Shown piece by piece: positions 5,396 through 6,885 of a stretch of 6,885 bases of DNA. A program made the position numbers and the translations under genes. The notes beneath the pieces were generated by a model, which was not told the DNA's origin, did not search any database, and saw only the letters and a list, made by a program, of their open reading frames with translations. Within the stretch, counting starts at the first letter, position 1; every line of letters begins with the position of its first letter. Source of the DNA: Chitinophagaceae bacterium (lineage in GTDB: Bacteria; Bacteroidota; Bacteroidia; Chitinophagales; Chitinophagaceae); NCBI GenBank assembly GCA_947483345.1, contig CANKNL010000162.1, forward strand, positions 1-6,885, in the 5' to 3' direction.

Positions 5396-6885
5396 ATGAC
5401 TATTTTTGAACAACAACAGTACGAATTTGCAGGCCGCCATATTGGCCCAAATACAGCAGATACCAATGAGATGCTTCATACAATTGGCGTTAACCATCTG
5501 GATGAACTGATTGATAAAACAGTACCTGCAGCCATTCGTTTAAAAAACCCATTAAAACTGCCGGTTGCACAAACTGAATTTGAATACCTGGCTGAATTGA
5601 AAATAATTGCTTCCAAAAACAAAATTTACAGGAATTACATCGGGCAGGGATATTACAATACCATTACACCAAGTGTAATCTTAAGAAACATTTTTGAAAA
5701 CCCGGGATGGTACACCCAGTATACTCCTTACCAGGCCGAAATTTCGCAGGGCCGTTTGGAAAGTTTACTCAATTACCAAACCATGGTTTGCGATTTAACT
5801 GGTTTGGAATTAGCCAATGCCAGTTTGCTGGATGAAGCCACTGCAGCAGCTGAGGCCATGGCCATGTTGTTTCATCATAAGAACAAAGGCGAAGATCTGG
5901 GGTCGCCCAAATTTTTTGTTGACCAACATGTTTTTGAACAAACCAAACAAGTTTTGATAACAAGAGCTACGCCCATAGGCATTGATTTGGTTTATGGTGA
6001 TTATAAAACAGCATCGCTTGATGACAGCTATTTTGGCGCCCTTATTCAATATCCAAATCACCTTGGTGCGGTTAATGATTACCGTGATTTTATAAATCAG
6101 GTTCATGCCGTTAATGGCTATGTGGTTATGGCTACAGATCTGCTGGCACTTACTTTATTAACACCCCCGGGAGAACTGGGTGCGGATGTGGCGATCGGGT
6201 CGGCACAACGATTTGGCGTTCCCCTGGGTTATGGTGGGCCGCATGCTGCCTTTTTTGCCACCAAAGATGAATTTAAAAGAGGTATGCCGGGCCGTATCAT
6301 TGGCGTAAGTATTGATGCACAAAACAACCGTGCTTTACGCATGGCATTACAAACCAGGGAGCAGCACATTAAAAGAGAAAAAGCCACTTCCAATATATGC
6401 ACTGCACAGGCACTGTTGGCCAATATGGCTGCCATGTATGCGGTTTATCATGGGCCGGTTGGGTTGAAAAAAATTGCACAACGCATTCATGTTTTAGCAG
6501 CCGCCATACACAAGGGCTTACAAAACATTGGCATCACCGTTTTAACGCCGCATTATTTTGATACACTGACTTTTGAAGTCCCAGATATCCCTGCCTTTAA
6601 AAAAGCAGCAGAAAAAAATAAATCTAATTTTCATTATCATACAAATGGCACCATAAGTATAAGCATAGATGAAGTGACCAGTAACTTTATTGGGGAAACA
6701 GAAAAAAATTTAGCAGCCATTTTTAACGCGGTAACATCAAAATCATTTTCTTTATTTTTTGATGAAGCAGATGAGATGTATGGTAATAGAACGTCAACTT
6801 ATTTATCACACTCCGTTTTTAATAGTTACCACAGCGAAAGCCTGATGATGCGTTATATCAAATCGCTGGAGAATAAAGATCTGAG
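5396..6885 (+). CDS. gcvP: Glycine dehydrogenase (decarboxylating), P-protein of the glycine cleavage system, 3' end missing
   Basis: P-protein is the PLP enzyme that decarboxylates glycine and passes the aminomethyl group to lipoylated H-protein, feeding one-carbon units to tetrahydrofolate in the cytoplasm. Read continuously, the frame gives 496 codons without a stop up to the window edge, about half of the usual 950 residues. Motifs run in family order: RHIGP (14-18), YTPYQAEISQGRLESLLNYQ (109-128), NASLLDEATAAAEAM (141-155), GSAQRFGVPLGYGGPHAAFF (268-287), KREKATSNICTAQALLA (326-342), and the start of the second half, with MMRYIKSLENKDL at 484-496. The window stops just before the conserved IPLGSCTMK region, and the catalytic PLP lysine lies further on, so activity cannot be judged. 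The ATG at 5396 has no Shine-Dalgarno site but places RHIGP at the usual distance. The single-chain form is typical of Bacteroidota, not the split gcvPA/gcvPB type. Confidence 0.95.
   Translation, partial: MTIFEQQQYEFAGRHIGPNTADTNEMLHTIGVNHLDELIDKTVPAAIRLKNPLKLPVAQTEFEYLAELKIIASKNKIYRNYIGQGYYNTITPSVILRNIFENPGWYTQYTPYQAEISQGRLESLLNYQTMVCDLTGLELANASLLDEATAAAEAMAMLFHHKNKGEDLGSPKFFVDQHVFEQTKQVLITRATPIGIDLVYGDYKTASLDDSYFGALIQYPNHLGAVNDYRDFINQVHAVNGYVVMATDLLALTLLTPPGELGADVAIGSAQRFGVPLGYGGPHAAFFATKDEFKRGMPGRIIGVSIDAQNNRALRMALQTREQHIKREKATSNICTAQALLANMAAMYAVYHGPVGLKKIAQRIHVLAAAIHKGLQNIGITVLTPHYFDTLTFEVPDIPAFKKAAEKNKSNFHYHTNGTISISIDEVTSNFIGETEKNLAAIFNAVTSKSFSLFFDEADEMYGNRTSTYLSHSVFNSYHSESLMMRYIKSLENKDL

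Noticed and set aside
5769..6435. Several minus-strand open frames inside gcvP
   Set aside because: gcvP reads continuously with all family motifs in order; these frames are shadows of its codons.
1..6885. A new defence, mobile or biosynthetic system
   Set aside because: All long genes fit known housekeeping or widespread families; there are no integrases, transposases, repeat-spacer arrays, toxin-antitoxin pairs or reverse transcriptases.

Overview
The window looks like an ordinary chromosomal segment from a member of the Bacteroidota, most likely the Chitinophagaceae or a close relative. This rests on moderate AT richness, the near absence of Shine-Dalgarno sites at confident starts, several TAnnTTTG-type -7 promoter boxes, and the style of the proteins. 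The lineage is inferred from character only; no database search was possible. I found no mobile element, CRISPR array, tRNA, rRNA or phage gene.

Region 1 (1-2346, + strand) is a probable operon. It holds the 3' part of folK (folate pathway pyrophosphokinase, cut by the window start), a deoxynucleoside kinase of the dCK/dGK type, and an MFS_3 (EntS-like) exporter that starts 9 bp after the kinase stop.

Region 2 (2325-4327, + strand) has two genes for proteins with export signals. The first is an IroE/Fes-type alpha/beta-hydrolase with a Sec signal, preceded by the best promoter match in the window. The second is a metallo-beta-lactamase-fold hydrolase with a Tat-like twin-arginine start. Its leader carries four phased TTAAAC repeats. 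A 10-bp perfect inverted repeat lies in the convergent gap after it.

Region 3 (4389-5198, - strand) holds a YkgJ-type cysteine-cluster protein followed by a small DUF4242 protein. Both families are associated with metal binding and neither has a settled role.

Region 4 (5396 to the window end, + strand) is the N-terminal half of gcvP, the glycine decarboxylase (P-protein) of the glycine cleavage system. It is divergent from the YkgJ gene and shares a 197-bp intergenic region with it. folK and gcvP both belong to folate/one-carbon metabolism, but they are separated by unrelated genes and nothing shows that they are co-regulated.

I do not see a convincing new biological system here. The observations most worth checking are the altered DRS motif of the deoxynucleoside kinase, the exporter-esterase pairing that resembles siderophore genes, the TTAAAC repeat leader, and the two overlapping hairpins between the convergent genes.
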